From assembly GCF_017308985.1 (NCBI RefSeq), contig NZ_JADWPE010000007.1, positions 248,001-312,000 on the forward strand: a DNA stretch of 64,000 bases, in the 5' to 3' direction. Position numbers and translations under genes: made by a program. Positions within the stretch are counted from its first letter, which is position 1. Each line of letters begins with the position of its first letter. The notes under the pieces were generated by a model. The model had not been told where the DNA came from and did no database searches. It saw only the letters and a list, made by a program, of their open reading frames with translations. Source of the stretch: Lysobacter changpingensis. Lineage in GTDB: Bacteria > Pseudomonadota > Gammaproteobacteria > Xanthomonadales > Xanthomonadaceae. This document shows, one piece after another, positions 57,001-64,000 of this stretch.

Positions 57001-58388
57001 TGCGCCTGATCAGCGAAACCGCGCGTGGGCAGCAGTTGCGCATCGAAGTGGCCGACACCGGCATCGGCATCGCCCCGGAGCACCTCGCGCGCCTGTTCCA
57101 GCCCTTCACGCAGGCGGAGGAATCCACCACCCGGCGCTACGGCGGCACGGGGCTGGGATTGTCGATCAGCCGTCGCCTCGCCGAGATGATGGGCGGCAGC
57201 CTGCAGCTGGAAAGCGAGCCCGGGCGCGGCACGCGTGCGGTACTCGAGCTTTCGCTGGGCGTCGTGCAGCCGTTGCAGGGGCGACCGGAGTTCGAAGGGC
57301 GCTCGGCCGTGGTGTGCGTCGCCGACGAGTTGCGTTCGCAGGAAATCTGCAATGGCCTGAGCTCGTTCGGCTTCAGCCTGATCGAAGCCGAATCGTCCGA
57401 TCTGGTGGAGTTCGACGCCGGCGACATGGACCTCCTGCTCGTCGATGCGAACGTGGTCGTCCCCGGCACGCTGTCGGGCCGCCCGCTGGTGCGCGTGGTG
57501 CGCGAGGGCGAGCCGCGTCCTCCGCTGGACGGTGAGGTCCGGCTTCCCGGCGACCCGCAGACCACGCGTGCGCTGGCGCGCGCCTGCCACGAAGCGCTCG
57601 GCCTGGTCGTGGGCGATGCGAACGCACCGGCCTCGGTCCGCGCCAGCGCGCCGCGCGAGGCGCGCATCCTCGTCGCCGAAGACCATCCGATCAATCGCGC
57701 CGTCATCGGGCGCCAGCTCGAAAGCCTCGGCTACGCCTTCGCGATGGCCGCCAACGGCGAAGAAGCGCTAGCGGAACTGCAGCGCGCGCACTACGACCTG
57801 CTGCTGACCGACTGCCACATGCCGGTGCTCGACGGTTACGCACTCACCCGCGCCGTGCGTGCTTCGGAAACGGGCGGCGCGCATTTGCCGATCATCGGTC
57901 TGTCCGCCAGCGTGCTGCCCGAGCAGATCCAGCGTTGCCGGGATTCGGGCATGGACGATTTTCTCGGCAAACCCATCCAGCTGGATGCGCTGGCGGCGAA
58001 GCTGTCGTCGTTCCTGCTGTCGCCCGCGATGGCGCGCGCAACGTTCGTCGCCAGCGAACCGCAAGGGCTGGATCGCCTGCGGGCGATGTACGACGACGAC
58101 GCGGACTACCGGCGCGTGCTCGGCGACCTGCTCGCCATCAGTCGCACGGAACTTGCGGAACTGGACGAGGCGATCGGCGAAGGCGACCCCGCGCGGCAAC
58201 GCGAGCTTCTGCATCGCATCGAAGGCGCGCTGGTGCTGGTTGGCGCACACACCGCGCCGCAGGACGACGAACCCCGCGACGTGGCGCTTCGTCGCGCCGC
58301 CATCATCGCGACGCTGGACAGCATCGAGTCGGCGTTGCGCCAGGGAAAGGCGCCATCGGCCCGGGGCATCGGCGACGCGGTCGGTTGA
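54024..58388 (+). CDS. BvgS-like hybrid sensor histidine kinase
   Basis: A 1454-residue protein. After a signal peptide (LLCLMLVVCGVANVQA) come two periplasmic solute-binding (VFT, SBP_bac_3) domains at about 60-280 and 300-530, one membrane span (WVLLGTAAVMLALGAIGLAY, near 545-565), a PAS domain (LLENIPYAVFVKDSEGRYIT), a second PAS/PAC region, HisKA (AMSHEIRTP, His862), HATPase (NALKF, DTGIGI, GGTGLGLSI), a divergent receiver-like domain near 1092-1160, a receiver with phospho-acceptor Asp1263 (LLLTDCHMPVLDG) and a C-terminal HPt (His1397). That is the domain plan of BvgS/EvgS. No cognate response regulator is in the window. It is beside the fimbrial operon, which it may control. Confidence 0.9.
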   Translation: MSLGHHMHRHGLTLRCLLCLMLVVCGVANVQAARPSQRASRVPEPAISLTPSEEAWRREHPVVEVGVFAGDFIPFEAWRGGRPEGLGVDYMRALAARAGMRLEFHPFTDWEGIAIGQSKQAPPYDVLLAQPVIGQRMERFHMLRPFVSSQQIMLVARKGDLQIRSPRDLDSARVTIERRFLLSAKAFAERHPRATLVYADDGHEALDMLARGQADAYLGVTLPRTTALVRQRRADDVSILGPLDLPTFELAPAVRRDRSELASILRKAEARIPDREIQQMRVRWGAGDVPSLATSHAVGLSRSEREWIASLPVLRMGYEVDRFPYSFLAREGGFDGIAANYLELVQRKLGLRVQLVPAPDWNSLQRMALANEVDLVAAGSSGDIDGDAMVFSRSYESFPQVIVARLHGPAIASASDLGGLTVAVRDEPGVVASLRALLPLSRLRTVGGNEAGLALVASGRADAYIGTLPAIDALIRNRYAGELHVVGPAGFDTELAFGVSRQYEALIPLVDRVLDNMPEAERQAIRARWLTTDYVYGVPWRWVLLGTAAVMLALGAIGLAYERLRRASQLQARAENALATQLLFQQTLLENIPYAVFVKDSEGRYITVNRAYEAMFGVRREQLVGRTARESAHVSGIADDVLTGEDMQVLATGTGTRRELTVPARNGDGVHHLIVWRHPLATPEDGAVRLIGTIVEVTEIREAEARARASEQRLHDITQAMPGTVFQFRVGADGTRGFTYVAGDAAGIMGLSAEEIVDDERSTFHRLHPDDQPRVLEAADTAARTLKPIAPFDVRFRIGDDWRWLRTEGGPPRRLPDGSVEWSGYWVDTTTMHEQAQALSEAKAQAESAVAAKSIFLAAMSHEIRTPMTGVLGLMELLTHTRLDHEQANMATMARDSARALLQILDDILDYSRIESGRLAISDADFDLRELVDGVAGLFGVRATEGDVRMYSIVDWRLATRFHGDAMRIRQIIANLLSNALKFTSHGHVALHVRLISETARGQQLRIEVADTGIGIAPEHLARLFQPFTQAEESTTRRYGGTGLGLSISRRLAEMMGGSLQLESEPGRGTRAVLELSLGVVQPLQGRPEFEGRSAVVCVADELRSQEICNGLSSFGFSLIEAESSDLVEFDAGDMDLLLVDANVVVPGTLSGRPLVRVVREGEPRPPLDGEVRLPGDPQTTRALARACHEALGLVVGDANAPASVRASAPREARILVAEDHPINRAVIGRQLESLGYAFAMAANGEEALAELQRAHYDLLLTDCHMPVLDGYALTRAVRASETGGAHLPIIGLSASVLPEQIQRCRDSGMDDFLGKPIQLDALAAKLSSFLLSPAMARATFVASEPQGLDRLRAMYDDDADYRRVLGDLLAISRTELAELDEAIGEGDPARQRELLHRIEGALVLVGAHTAPQDDEPRDVALRRAAIIATLDSIESALRQGKAPSARGIGDAVG

Positions 58389-58396
58389 TGCGGCCG

Positions 58397-59197
58397 TCAG
58401 GCGCCCAGCAGCAGGCTGGTACCCACCAGCACCAGGAACCCCGCGAACACGCGCTTGAGCGTGTCGCCGCGCAGGTAATGCGCCAGCCGCGTTCCGTAGG
58501 GCGCCGCGAACACCGAGGCGGCGGCAACGCCGATCGCCGCGGGCAGGTAGACGTAACCGACCGCGTGCTGCGGCAGCGCGCCGGCCGGCGCATGCAACGC
58601 ATAGCCGACGGCGCTCGCAAGGCCAATCGCCACCCCGCACGCGGATGACGTGCCAACGGCGCGCACCGGCACCACGCCGCGCCACACCAGCAGCGGCACC
58701 GTCATGCTGCCGCCGCCGATGCCCACCACCGCGGACATCGCGCCGATACCCACGCCGGCCGCGGTCATCGGCACGCCGCGCGGCGCGGGCACCTGCGCAT
58801 CGCCGACAGCGCGCGTGCCGCCGAAGATCAGCTGCGCCGCGGCGAGGAAGCAGTAACCCGCGACGATCCAGCGCAGCACGCCGTCGTCGATGCGCACGGC
58901 CAGAGCGCTGCCGAACCAGCCGCCGACCAGCAGCCCCGGCACCATCCACGCCACCGTCGGCCACGACACGCTGCCGCGCCTGGCGTGCGCGCGCGCCGAT
59001 GCCGCGGCGGTCAGCACGATGCTCGCAAGCGAACTGGCCAGTGCGGCGTGCATCGCGGCCTCTTTCGGAATGCCCATGCCGGGCAACAACCACGCCAGCG
59101 CCGCCACCAGCACCAGGCCACCGCCCACGCCGAGCAGGCCCGCGAGAACACCGGCGATCGCACCAAGACCCAGGAACACGAACAGTGCAAGCAACAT
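58397..59197 (-). CDS. TSUP (TauE/SafE) family permease
   Basis: A 266-residue inner-membrane protein with about eight helices in two related halves. The Gly-rich motifs ALAGLLGVGGGLVLV and AVVGIGGGSMTVPLL start each half, as in TauE/SafE proteins. The family moves sulfite, sulfonates or other organic anions. The substrate is unknown and no sulfur genes are nearby. It converges on the BvgS-like kinase with eight bases between their stops, and is divergent from the lytic transglycosylase. Confidence 0.88.
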   Translation of the reverse strand: MLLALFVFLGLGAIAGVLAGLLGVGGGLVLVAALAWLLPGMGIPKEAAMHAALASSLASIVLTAAASARAHARRGSVSWPTVAWMVPGLLVGGWFGSALAVRIDDGVLRWIVAGYCFLAAAQLIFGGTRAVGDAQVPAPRGVPMTAAGVGIGAMSAVVGIGGGSMTVPLLVWRGVVPVRAVGTSSACGVAIGLASAVGYALHAPAGALPQHAVGYVYLPAAIGVAAASVFAAPYGTRLAHYLRGDTLKRVFAGFLVLVGTSLLLGA

Positions 59198-59343
59198 GGA
59201 AGCTCCAGATCGAAAGCAAGTGCAATGACGAAACGCGCGACGACGACGATCCATCGCACGGCCCATCGCAACCGGAACCGTGCCTGACCGCGACCGGCAT
59301 CATGGAGACGGCCGCTTCACGATGCTGGGCTATAGTCCCGGCA

Positions 59344-61389
59344 ATGGTCCCCCGCCCATTCATCATCGTACTCGCTGCGTGCAGCGTTGCCGTTGCGGCG
59401 TCTGCCTGCGCGCAGACGCCCGCCGCCGCGCCGCGCGTCTCCATTCCCGCGTTGCCCAGGCCGCTCGCCGACTCCAGGCTGCCGCGCGCGCGCGACGCGC
59501 TCGAGGCCGCGGAAACCGGCCGCTTCGATGCGACGCAGTTCTCCGACCTCGCGCAGCATCCGCTGTACCCGTGGATCGAGTACGCCTCGCTTCGGCGCGA
59601 CATCGACAACCTGTCGCCCGGCATCGCGCAGGGCTTCCTCTCGCGCAATCGCGGGCAGGCTGCGGCGGAGGCGTTCCGCGAAAGCTGGATCGCCGCTTCG
59701 GCGCGGCGCCAGGACTGGTCCTCGGTGCTGGCCGCGTGGAGTCCGTCTATCAAGAGCACGACCCTGCGTTGCCATGAGCTCAATGCGCGCCAGGCCGTCG
59801 GCCGCGCGGATGCGCAATGGACCCGTGACATGCAGGCGATCTGGCGCACCGGCGACTCGCTGCCCGATGCCTGCGACGATCCGATCGCCGCGCTCTCCGC
59901 GCAGGGCGGGCTGACACCGGAACTGCGGTGGGAGCGCATCGAACTGGCCGCCGCGAAATGGCAGCCGGGCGTGATGCGCGCAGCCGCGAGTGGGCTGCCG
60001 CCCGACCAGGCCGCGCTGGCGAACGACTACGCGGCGTTCCTCGAAAGCCCGCACGAACGCGCGCTCGCCTGGCCGAAGACCGAACGCAGCCGCGAGATCG
60101 CATCGCAGGGCCTGGCGAAGTACGGCAAGTCGTCCCCGGCCGGCGCCGAGGCGATCCTTCCGCGCCATGCCGATGCGCTGGACTTGAGCGAAGCGCAACG
60201 TGGCCGCGTCCTGTACCAGATCGCGCTGTGGACGGTGGCGTCCTACGAACCCGAATCGGCGCGGCGCCTCAACGCGGTGCCCGCCTCCGCGTACGACGAA
60301 CGCCTGCACGAATGGCGCGTGCGCGAGGCGATGTCGCGATCCGACTGGCCGGCCGCGCTGGCGGCGATCCAGAAGATGGGTGCGAAGCAGCGGAACGATT
60401 CGCGCTGGACCTACTTCGAAGCGCGCCTGAGCGAACTGGCCGGACGCAAGCCCGATGCCGAGCGCCTGTTCCGCGAGGCCGCAAGGAAGCCCGAGTTCCA
60501 CGGCTTCCTTGCGGCCGATCGTCTCGACCAGCCGTATGCGCTGTGCCCGTGGTTGCCGGAAAGCAGCACCGCGGCGCAGCAGGCCGTCGCGCGCGATCCG
60601 GCGATGGTTCGCGCGATGGGGCTGTTCCAGATCGACCGTACCGGCTGGGCGACGCGCGAATGGGACGATGCGCTCTCGCGATTCAACGACGAGCAGCGCC
60701 GCATCGCGGTGGAGGTGGCGCAGGGCAACGGCTGGTTCGATCGCGCGGTGTTCTCGCTCGGAAAGAATCCCGAGGAACAGCGCCTGTACGGCCTGCGCTT
60801 CCCGCTGCACCACGAGGCGACGATCCGGCGCGAGGCGTTGAAGAACAACCTCGATCCGGCGTGGGTGGCGGCGGAAATCCGCGCCGAAAGCATCTTCTAC
60901 CCGCGTGCGCGTTCGTCGGCGAACGCGATGGGGCTGATGCAGGTCCTGCCCGGCACCGGTGCCGGTGTCGCGAGCCGCATCGGCATGCCGTGGGGCGGCG
61001 CGGACAGCCTCTTCGATCCGGACACCAACATCGTCCTGGGCACCGCGTACCTGCGCCAGCTGATGGACAAATACGGCGGCCAGCCCTACCAGGTGATCGC
61101 CGGCTACAACGCCGGCCCGGCGCCGCTGGGACGCTGGCAGTCGCAGCGGCCGGGCATGGATCCGGACTTCTGGATCGAGACCATCAGCTACAAGGAAACG
61201 CGCGAATACGTCGCCCGCGTGCTGGCCTTCAGCGTGCTGTACGACTGGCGCCTCAACGGCGACGCGCTGCGTCTGAGCGACAGGCTGCGCGGGCGCACCG
61301 ACGGCCCGCGCAAGCGTTTCGAATGCCCCACCCCGGCCACCGCGCCGGTGCCACCGGCGACACAATCCCGTTCCAGATCACAGCATTGA
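59344..61389 (+). CDS. slt: Soluble lytic murein transglycosylase
   Basis: A 681-residue periplasmic enzyme of Slt70 type with a signal peptide (FIIVLAACSVAVAASACA). Residues about 40-480 form the alpha-superhelical ring domain, and the C-terminal catalytic domain has AEIRAESIFYPRARSSANAMG (catalytic Glu515), GLMQVLPGTG and YNAGPAPLGRW. It cuts peptidoglycan glycan strands to 1,6-anhydromuramic products. I chose ATG 59344 for the signal peptide; ATG 59302 is in frame. The C-terminal tail is Pro/Ser-rich. Downstream NDUFA9-like gene starts 27 nt after the stop. Confidence 0.92.
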   Translation: MVPRPFIIVLAACSVAVAASACAQTPAAAPRVSIPALPRPLADSRLPRARDALEAAETGRFDATQFSDLAQHPLYPWIEYASLRRDIDNLSPGIAQGFLSRNRGQAAAEAFRESWIAASARRQDWSSVLAAWSPSIKSTTLRCHELNARQAVGRADAQWTRDMQAIWRTGDSLPDACDDPIAALSAQGGLTPELRWERIELAAAKWQPGVMRAAASGLPPDQAALANDYAAFLESPHERALAWPKTERSREIASQGLAKYGKSSPAGAEAILPRHADALDLSEAQRGRVLYQIALWTVASYEPESARRLNAVPASAYDERLHEWRVREAMSRSDWPAALAAIQKMGAKQRNDSRWTYFEARLSELAGRKPDAERLFREAARKPEFHGFLAADRLDQPYALCPWLPESSTAAQQAVARDPAMVRAMGLFQIDRTGWATREWDDALSRFNDEQRRIAVEVAQGNGWFDRAVFSLGKNPEEQRLYGLRFPLHHEATIRREALKNNLDPAWVAAEIRAESIFYPRARSSANAMGLMQVLPGTGAGVASRIGMPWGGADSLFDPDTNIVLGTAYLRQLMDKYGGQPYQVIAGYNAGPAPLGRWQSQRPGMDPDFWIETISYKETREYVARVLAFSVLYDWRLNGDALRLSDRLRGRTDGPRKRFECPTPATAPVPPATQSRSRSQH

Positions 61390-61416
61390 ACGCCGCCGTC
61401 GCCTAGACTTTCGTCC

Positions 61417-62316
61417 ATGGCACAACGTCACGTGGTGGTTCTGGGCGGCACCGGCTTCGTCGGCCGGCATCTGGTCGCGCGCCTGTTGCAGGGCGGCGAT
61501 CGCGTGACCGTGCTCAGTCGCGGCGTCGACGCCGGCAAGCGTGCGCTCAAGCCCAACGGCGCGAGCCTGATCGAAGGCGACGTCGCCGATGCCGACTTCC
61601 TCGCCGCCGTGCTCGACGACGCCGACGCGGTGGTCAACCTCGTCGGCATCCTCAACGAGAAGGGCGATCGCGGCGACGGCTTCGAACGCGTGTTCGTCGG
61701 CATCACCGACGCGCTGATCGACGCGATGAAGCGCATGGGCGTGCGTCGCCTGCTGCAGATGAGCGCCCTCAACGCCGGCCGCGGCGACAGCCACTACCTG
61801 CGCTCGCGCGGGCGCGCCGAGCAGCACGTGCGCGCATCCGGCCTGGACTGGACGCTGTTCCGTCCGTCGGTCATCGCCGGCCCCGGCGATGGGCTGTTCT
61901 GCCGGTTCGACGGCCTGCTGAAGTTCGCGCCGATCCTGCCGATCGGCCGCGCCGACGCGCGCTTCCAGCCGGTGTGGGTCGGCGACGTGGTCGAGGCGTA
62001 CGCCAGGGCGCTCGACGAACCGCGCAGCGCCGGCCAGGCCTACGACCTCATCGGCCCGGATGTGATGACGCTCCGGCAGATCGTGAAGCTCGCCGCGCGC
62101 GGGCGCGGGCGCCATCGCGGGGTGCTCGGGCTGCCGGCATCGCTCGGCAAGTTCCAGGCCGAGATCGGCGAATGGCTGCCCGGGAAGCCGATCAGCCGCG
62201 ACAACTGGCGGTCCCTGCAGGTGGATTCGGTCAGCCTGGAGGACGGCCTGCGCCGGCTCGGCATCACCCCCACGCCGGTGGAACCCCGCATCGGAGAGGC
62301 TCTCGCCGGCTGCTGA
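61417..62316 (+). CDS. NDUFA9-like NAD(P)-binding protein
   Basis: A 299-residue atypical short-chain dehydrogenase with the N-terminal Rossmann motif VVLGGTGFVGRHLV, and LVGILNE and MSALNA where active-site residues sit in extended SDRs, but without the YxxxK dyad in normal form. This matches the complex I NDUFA9-type subfamily, which includes assembly factors and reductases acting on quinones. It lies between slt and cca in the order seen in xanthomonads. The activity is not known. Confidence 0.88.
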   Translation: MAQRHVVVLGGTGFVGRHLVARLLQGGDRVTVLSRGVDAGKRALKPNGASLIEGDVADADFLAAVLDDADAVVNLVGILNEKGDRGDGFERVFVGITDALIDAMKRMGVRRLLQMSALNAGRGDSHYLRSRGRAEQHVRASGLDWTLFRPSVIAGPGDGLFCRFDGLLKFAPILPIGRADARFQPVWVGDVVEAYARALDEPRSAGQAYDLIGPDVMTLRQIVKLAARGRGRHRGVLGLPASLGKFQAEIGEWLPGKPISRDNWRSLQVDSVSLEDGLRRLGITPTPVEPRIGEALAGC

Positions 62317-62398
62317 TCCCCTTTGCGCAACGTGCCGGGAAAGTTGATAGGCTCGGCGTTTGCGGCCCCGGCCGCCCCACCGCAAAGGAAGCATCGAC

Positions 62399-62719
62399 AT
62401 GACCCTTTCCCTCATCGCGGCAGCTGTCGTGGGTCTGGCCATCGGACAGGCAGGCGCGCCCGCCCCCGCTGCGCAGGCACACCCCGCCCCCACCGAGCAG
62501 GCGAGCCCGCAGCCGGCCGAGAAGCCGAGCGAGGTCCTCGGTTCCCGCGACGCCGACGACAAGCTCATCTGCCGCAAGGTCCGCACCGTCGGCAGCAACA
62601 TGGTCTCGCGCGATTGCCGCACCGCGGCGCAGCGCCGCAAGGAAGCCTCCGATGCGCGCGATGCGTTGAACGGCGGTGGCCGCTCGCTCAACAACATCGA
62701 CCTCGGCGGCGCCCAGTAA
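62399..62719 (+). CDS. Small secreted hypothetical protein
   Basis: A 106-residue protein from ATG 62399, preceded by AAAGGAAG. A short signal peptide (LSLIAAAVVGLAIGQAGA) is followed by an Ala/Pro/Gln-rich stretch, then a compact region with two cysteines (LICRKVRTVGSNMVSRDC) that may form a disulfide. The family pattern (ICRKVRTVGSNM...DCRT) is one I associate with uncharacterised Lysobacteraceae proteins. A hairpin follows the stop. Confidence 0.7.
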   Translation: MTLSLIAAAVVGLAIGQAGAPAPAAQAHPAPTEQASPQPAEKPSEVLGSRDADDKLICRKVRTVGSNMVSRDCRTAAQRRKEASDARDALNGGGRSLNNIDLGGAQ

Positions 62720-62730
62720 TCACCGCCCCA

Positions 62731-62773
62731 CGCACGGAGCCGGCCTGCACGCTGGCTCCGTGCGTGTGCGTTT
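62731..62773 (+). terminator. Terminator-like hairpin
   Basis: A 14-bp stem (CGCACGGAGCCGGC and complement, one G-T pair) with a CTGCAC loop, then TGTGCGTTT. The T tract is short, so strength is uncertain. Confidence 0.65.
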
Positions 62774-62806
62774 AACATCCGTGGCCTCACTCGAAAGGAG
62801 AGGACC

Positions 62807-63184
62807 ATGGGCCTCATCGATACCCTGCTCGGCCACGCCGGCGAAAAGCCGGTCGACAAGCTCGCCGAGGAATTCGCGCCGCTGCTCGCCCCGGGCGAAA
62901 CCCTGCAACGCGCGTTCGGCCTGGTTCGCGACCTGATCGTCTTCACCGATCGCCGCATGATCCTGGTCGACAAGCAGGGCGTCACCGGCAGCAAGGTGCA
63001 GTACCTGAGCATTCCGTACCGGAGCATCGTGATGTTCTCGGTGGAAACGGCCGGGCATTTCGATATGGATTCGGAACTGCGCATCTGGCTGTCGGGCCAG
63101 CCGGCGCCGATCGCACGCACGCTCGGCCGCGACAGCGGCGTGCGCGAGATCCTCGCGCTGCTCGCCCAGCACGCGCCGCGATGA
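62807..63184 (+). CDS. PH-domain protein (bacterial PH fold)
   Basis: A 125-residue soluble protein whose pattern fits the bacterial pleckstrin-homology family: a helical start ([17 protein letters not shown]), then the strand series [26 protein letters not shown] and the [15 protein letters not shown] strand, split across the domain. It resembles YvbH/DUF1696-type proteins. The role is unknown. The stop overlaps the cca start (ATGA), so the two are probably co-translated. Confidence 0.8.
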   Translation: MGLIDTLLGHAGEKPVDKLAEEFAPLLAPGETLQRAFGLVRDLIVFTDRRMILVDKQGVTGSKVQYLSIPYRSIVMFSVETAGHFDMDSELRIWLSGQPAPIARTLGRDSGVREILALLAQHAPR

Positions 63185-64000
63185 AGCGTTTTCTGGTCGG
63201 TGGCGCGGTCCGCGACCGCCTGCTCGGCCTGCCGCCCGGCGACAACGACTGGGTGGTGGTCGGCGAAACCCAGGCGTCGATGGAAGCGGCCGGCTTCCGC
63301 GCCGTGGGTCGCGATTTCCCGGTGTTCCTCGATCCGCGCACCGGCGAGGAGCACGCGCTCGCGCGCACCGAACGCAAGAGCGGTCGCGGCTATCGCGGCT
63401 TCGTCGTCGACGCCGATCCTTCGGTCACGCTGGAAGACGACCTACAGCGCCGCGACTTCACCATCAACGCGATCGCGCAGGACGAGCACGGCACGCTGGT
63501 CGATCCCTACGGCGGCGCGCGCGACATCGAGGCCCGCGTGCTGCGCCACGTCGGGCCGGCGTTCGCGGAGGATCCGTTGCGCGTGCTGCGTGCGGCGCGC
63601 TTCATGGCGCGCTTCGCCTCGCTGGGCTTCACCGTCGCGCCGGAAACGATGGCGCTGATGCGCCAGATGGTGGCCTCGGGCGAACTGGCCGAACTCACCG
63701 CCGAGCGCGTCTGGCAGGAAACGCGGCGTGCGCTGGCCTGCGCGATGCCGTCGGCGTTCCTGCGCACGTTGCACGATGCGGGTGCGCTCGCCGTCGTGCT
63801 GCCGGAAGTCGACGCGCTGTACGGGGTGCCGCAGCGCGCGGAGTACCACCCGGAAGTCGATACGGGCGTGCACGTCGAACTCGTGTGCGACATGGCCGCG
63901 CGCCTCGCGCCGGGCGACGACCTGATCGGCTTCGCGGCCATGACGCACGACCTCGGCAAGGCGCTGACGCCCGAACACGTGCTGCCCAAGCACCTGGGCC
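63181..64000 (+). CDS. cca: CCA-adding tRNA nucleotidyltransferase, N-terminal part
   Basis: The gene runs off the right edge; 273 codons are visible with no stop. The nucleotidyltransferase head has [13 protein letters not shown] and the metal-binding DND of [11 protein letters not shown], then [10 protein letters not shown] and the neck region [12 protein letters not shown]. An HD-type segment follows ([23 protein letters not shown]), as in the multifunctional long CCA enzymes of gammaproteobacteria that also have phosphatase and phosphodiesterase activity. It adds or repairs the 3' CCA of tRNA. ATG 63181 overlaps the preceding stop. Confidence 0.94.
   Translation, partial: MKRFLVGGAVRDRLLGLPPGDNDWVVVGETQASMEAAGFRAVGRDFPVFLDPRTGEEHALARTERKSGRGYRGFVVDADPSVTLEDDLQRRDFTINAIAQDEHGTLVDPYGGARDIEARVLRHVGPAFAEDPLRVLRAARFMARFASLGFTVAPETMALMRQMVASGELAELTAERVWQETRRALACAMPSAFLRTLHDAGALAVVLPEVDALYGVPQRAEYHPEVDTGVHVELVCDMAARLAPGDDLIGFAAMTHDLGKALTPEHVLPKHLG

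Noticed and set aside
53982-57686. 1234-codon minus-strand frame under the BvgS-like kinase
   Set aside because: Antisense shadow; the plus-strand frame has all expected kinase motifs at proper spacing.

Overview
The window is one continuous stretch of a very GC-rich gammaproteobacterial chromosome. I infer a member of the Lysobacteraceae (Xanthomonadaceae), most like Lysobacter or a close relative. The reasons are GTAG-ended REP palindromes of the kind described in Stenotrophomonas, a plant/Xanthomonas-type glutamate-cysteine ligase, a Xanthomonas-like alpha-glucosidase inside a TonB-receptor carbohydrate locus, and the gene order slt - NDUFA9-like - cca. I saw no rRNA, tRNA, CRISPR array, transposase or prophage gene.

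Layout. 1-4.6 kb: the end of an alanine-aminotransferase-type gene, an SGNH hydrolase, a methyltransferase, a polysaccharide deacetylase whose last residues come from a REP element, a glutaredoxin / A-type / rhodanese fusion and a DUF924 protein. 4.8-13.6 kb: small envelope proteins, AMP nucleosidase, two translationally coupled amidohydrolases, DUF1761, a DsbA-family isomerase, a DegV protein and a Dph6-like ATPase. 13.6-16.7 kb: the glutathione-dependent formaldehyde operon frmR-frmA-fghA with a candidate FrmR operator and a 7-bp tandem array at the fghA start, then a DUF4136 lipoprotein. 16.9-23 kb: ppc, a TPR lipoprotein and gshA.

23.2-36.5 kb is a maltodextrin/starch utilisation locus. 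It holds a LacI-type regulator, a minus-strand operon (six-hairpin glycosidase-like protein, sugar MFS transporter, secreted alpha-amylase), and plus-strand genes for a GH13 alpha-glucosidase, a two-domain esterase and a TonB-dependent receptor. A 14-bp near-palindrome occurs in the divergent promoter region and, inverted, upstream of the receptor; it is a good candidate operator for the LacI protein. The likely flow is receptor (outer membrane), amylase (periplasm or outside), MFS (inner membrane), alpha-glucosidase (cytoplasm).

36.9-44.3 kb: yihA, cytochrome c4, two DsbA paralogues, an endonuclease/phosphatase-fold protein and a second TonB-dependent receptor. 44.4-51.7 kb looks like an accessory island: an HxlR/MFS pair, an outer-membrane barrel, a DUF1254 lipoprotein, several unknown small genes and seven copies of a different palindromic repeat (TGTCCGCTT...AAGCGGACA) that I did not find elsewhere in the window. 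Its right edge runs into a fimbrial usher gene cut off after its N-terminal domain, so the chaperone-usher operon at 51.7-53.6 kb (pilin, chaperone, usher fragment) is broken. Next to it, divergently, lies a BvgS-like hybrid kinase of 1454 residues. 58.4-64 kb: a TSUP exporter, a soluble lytic transglycosylase, an NDUFA9-like protein, two small proteins and the start of cca, which runs off the end.
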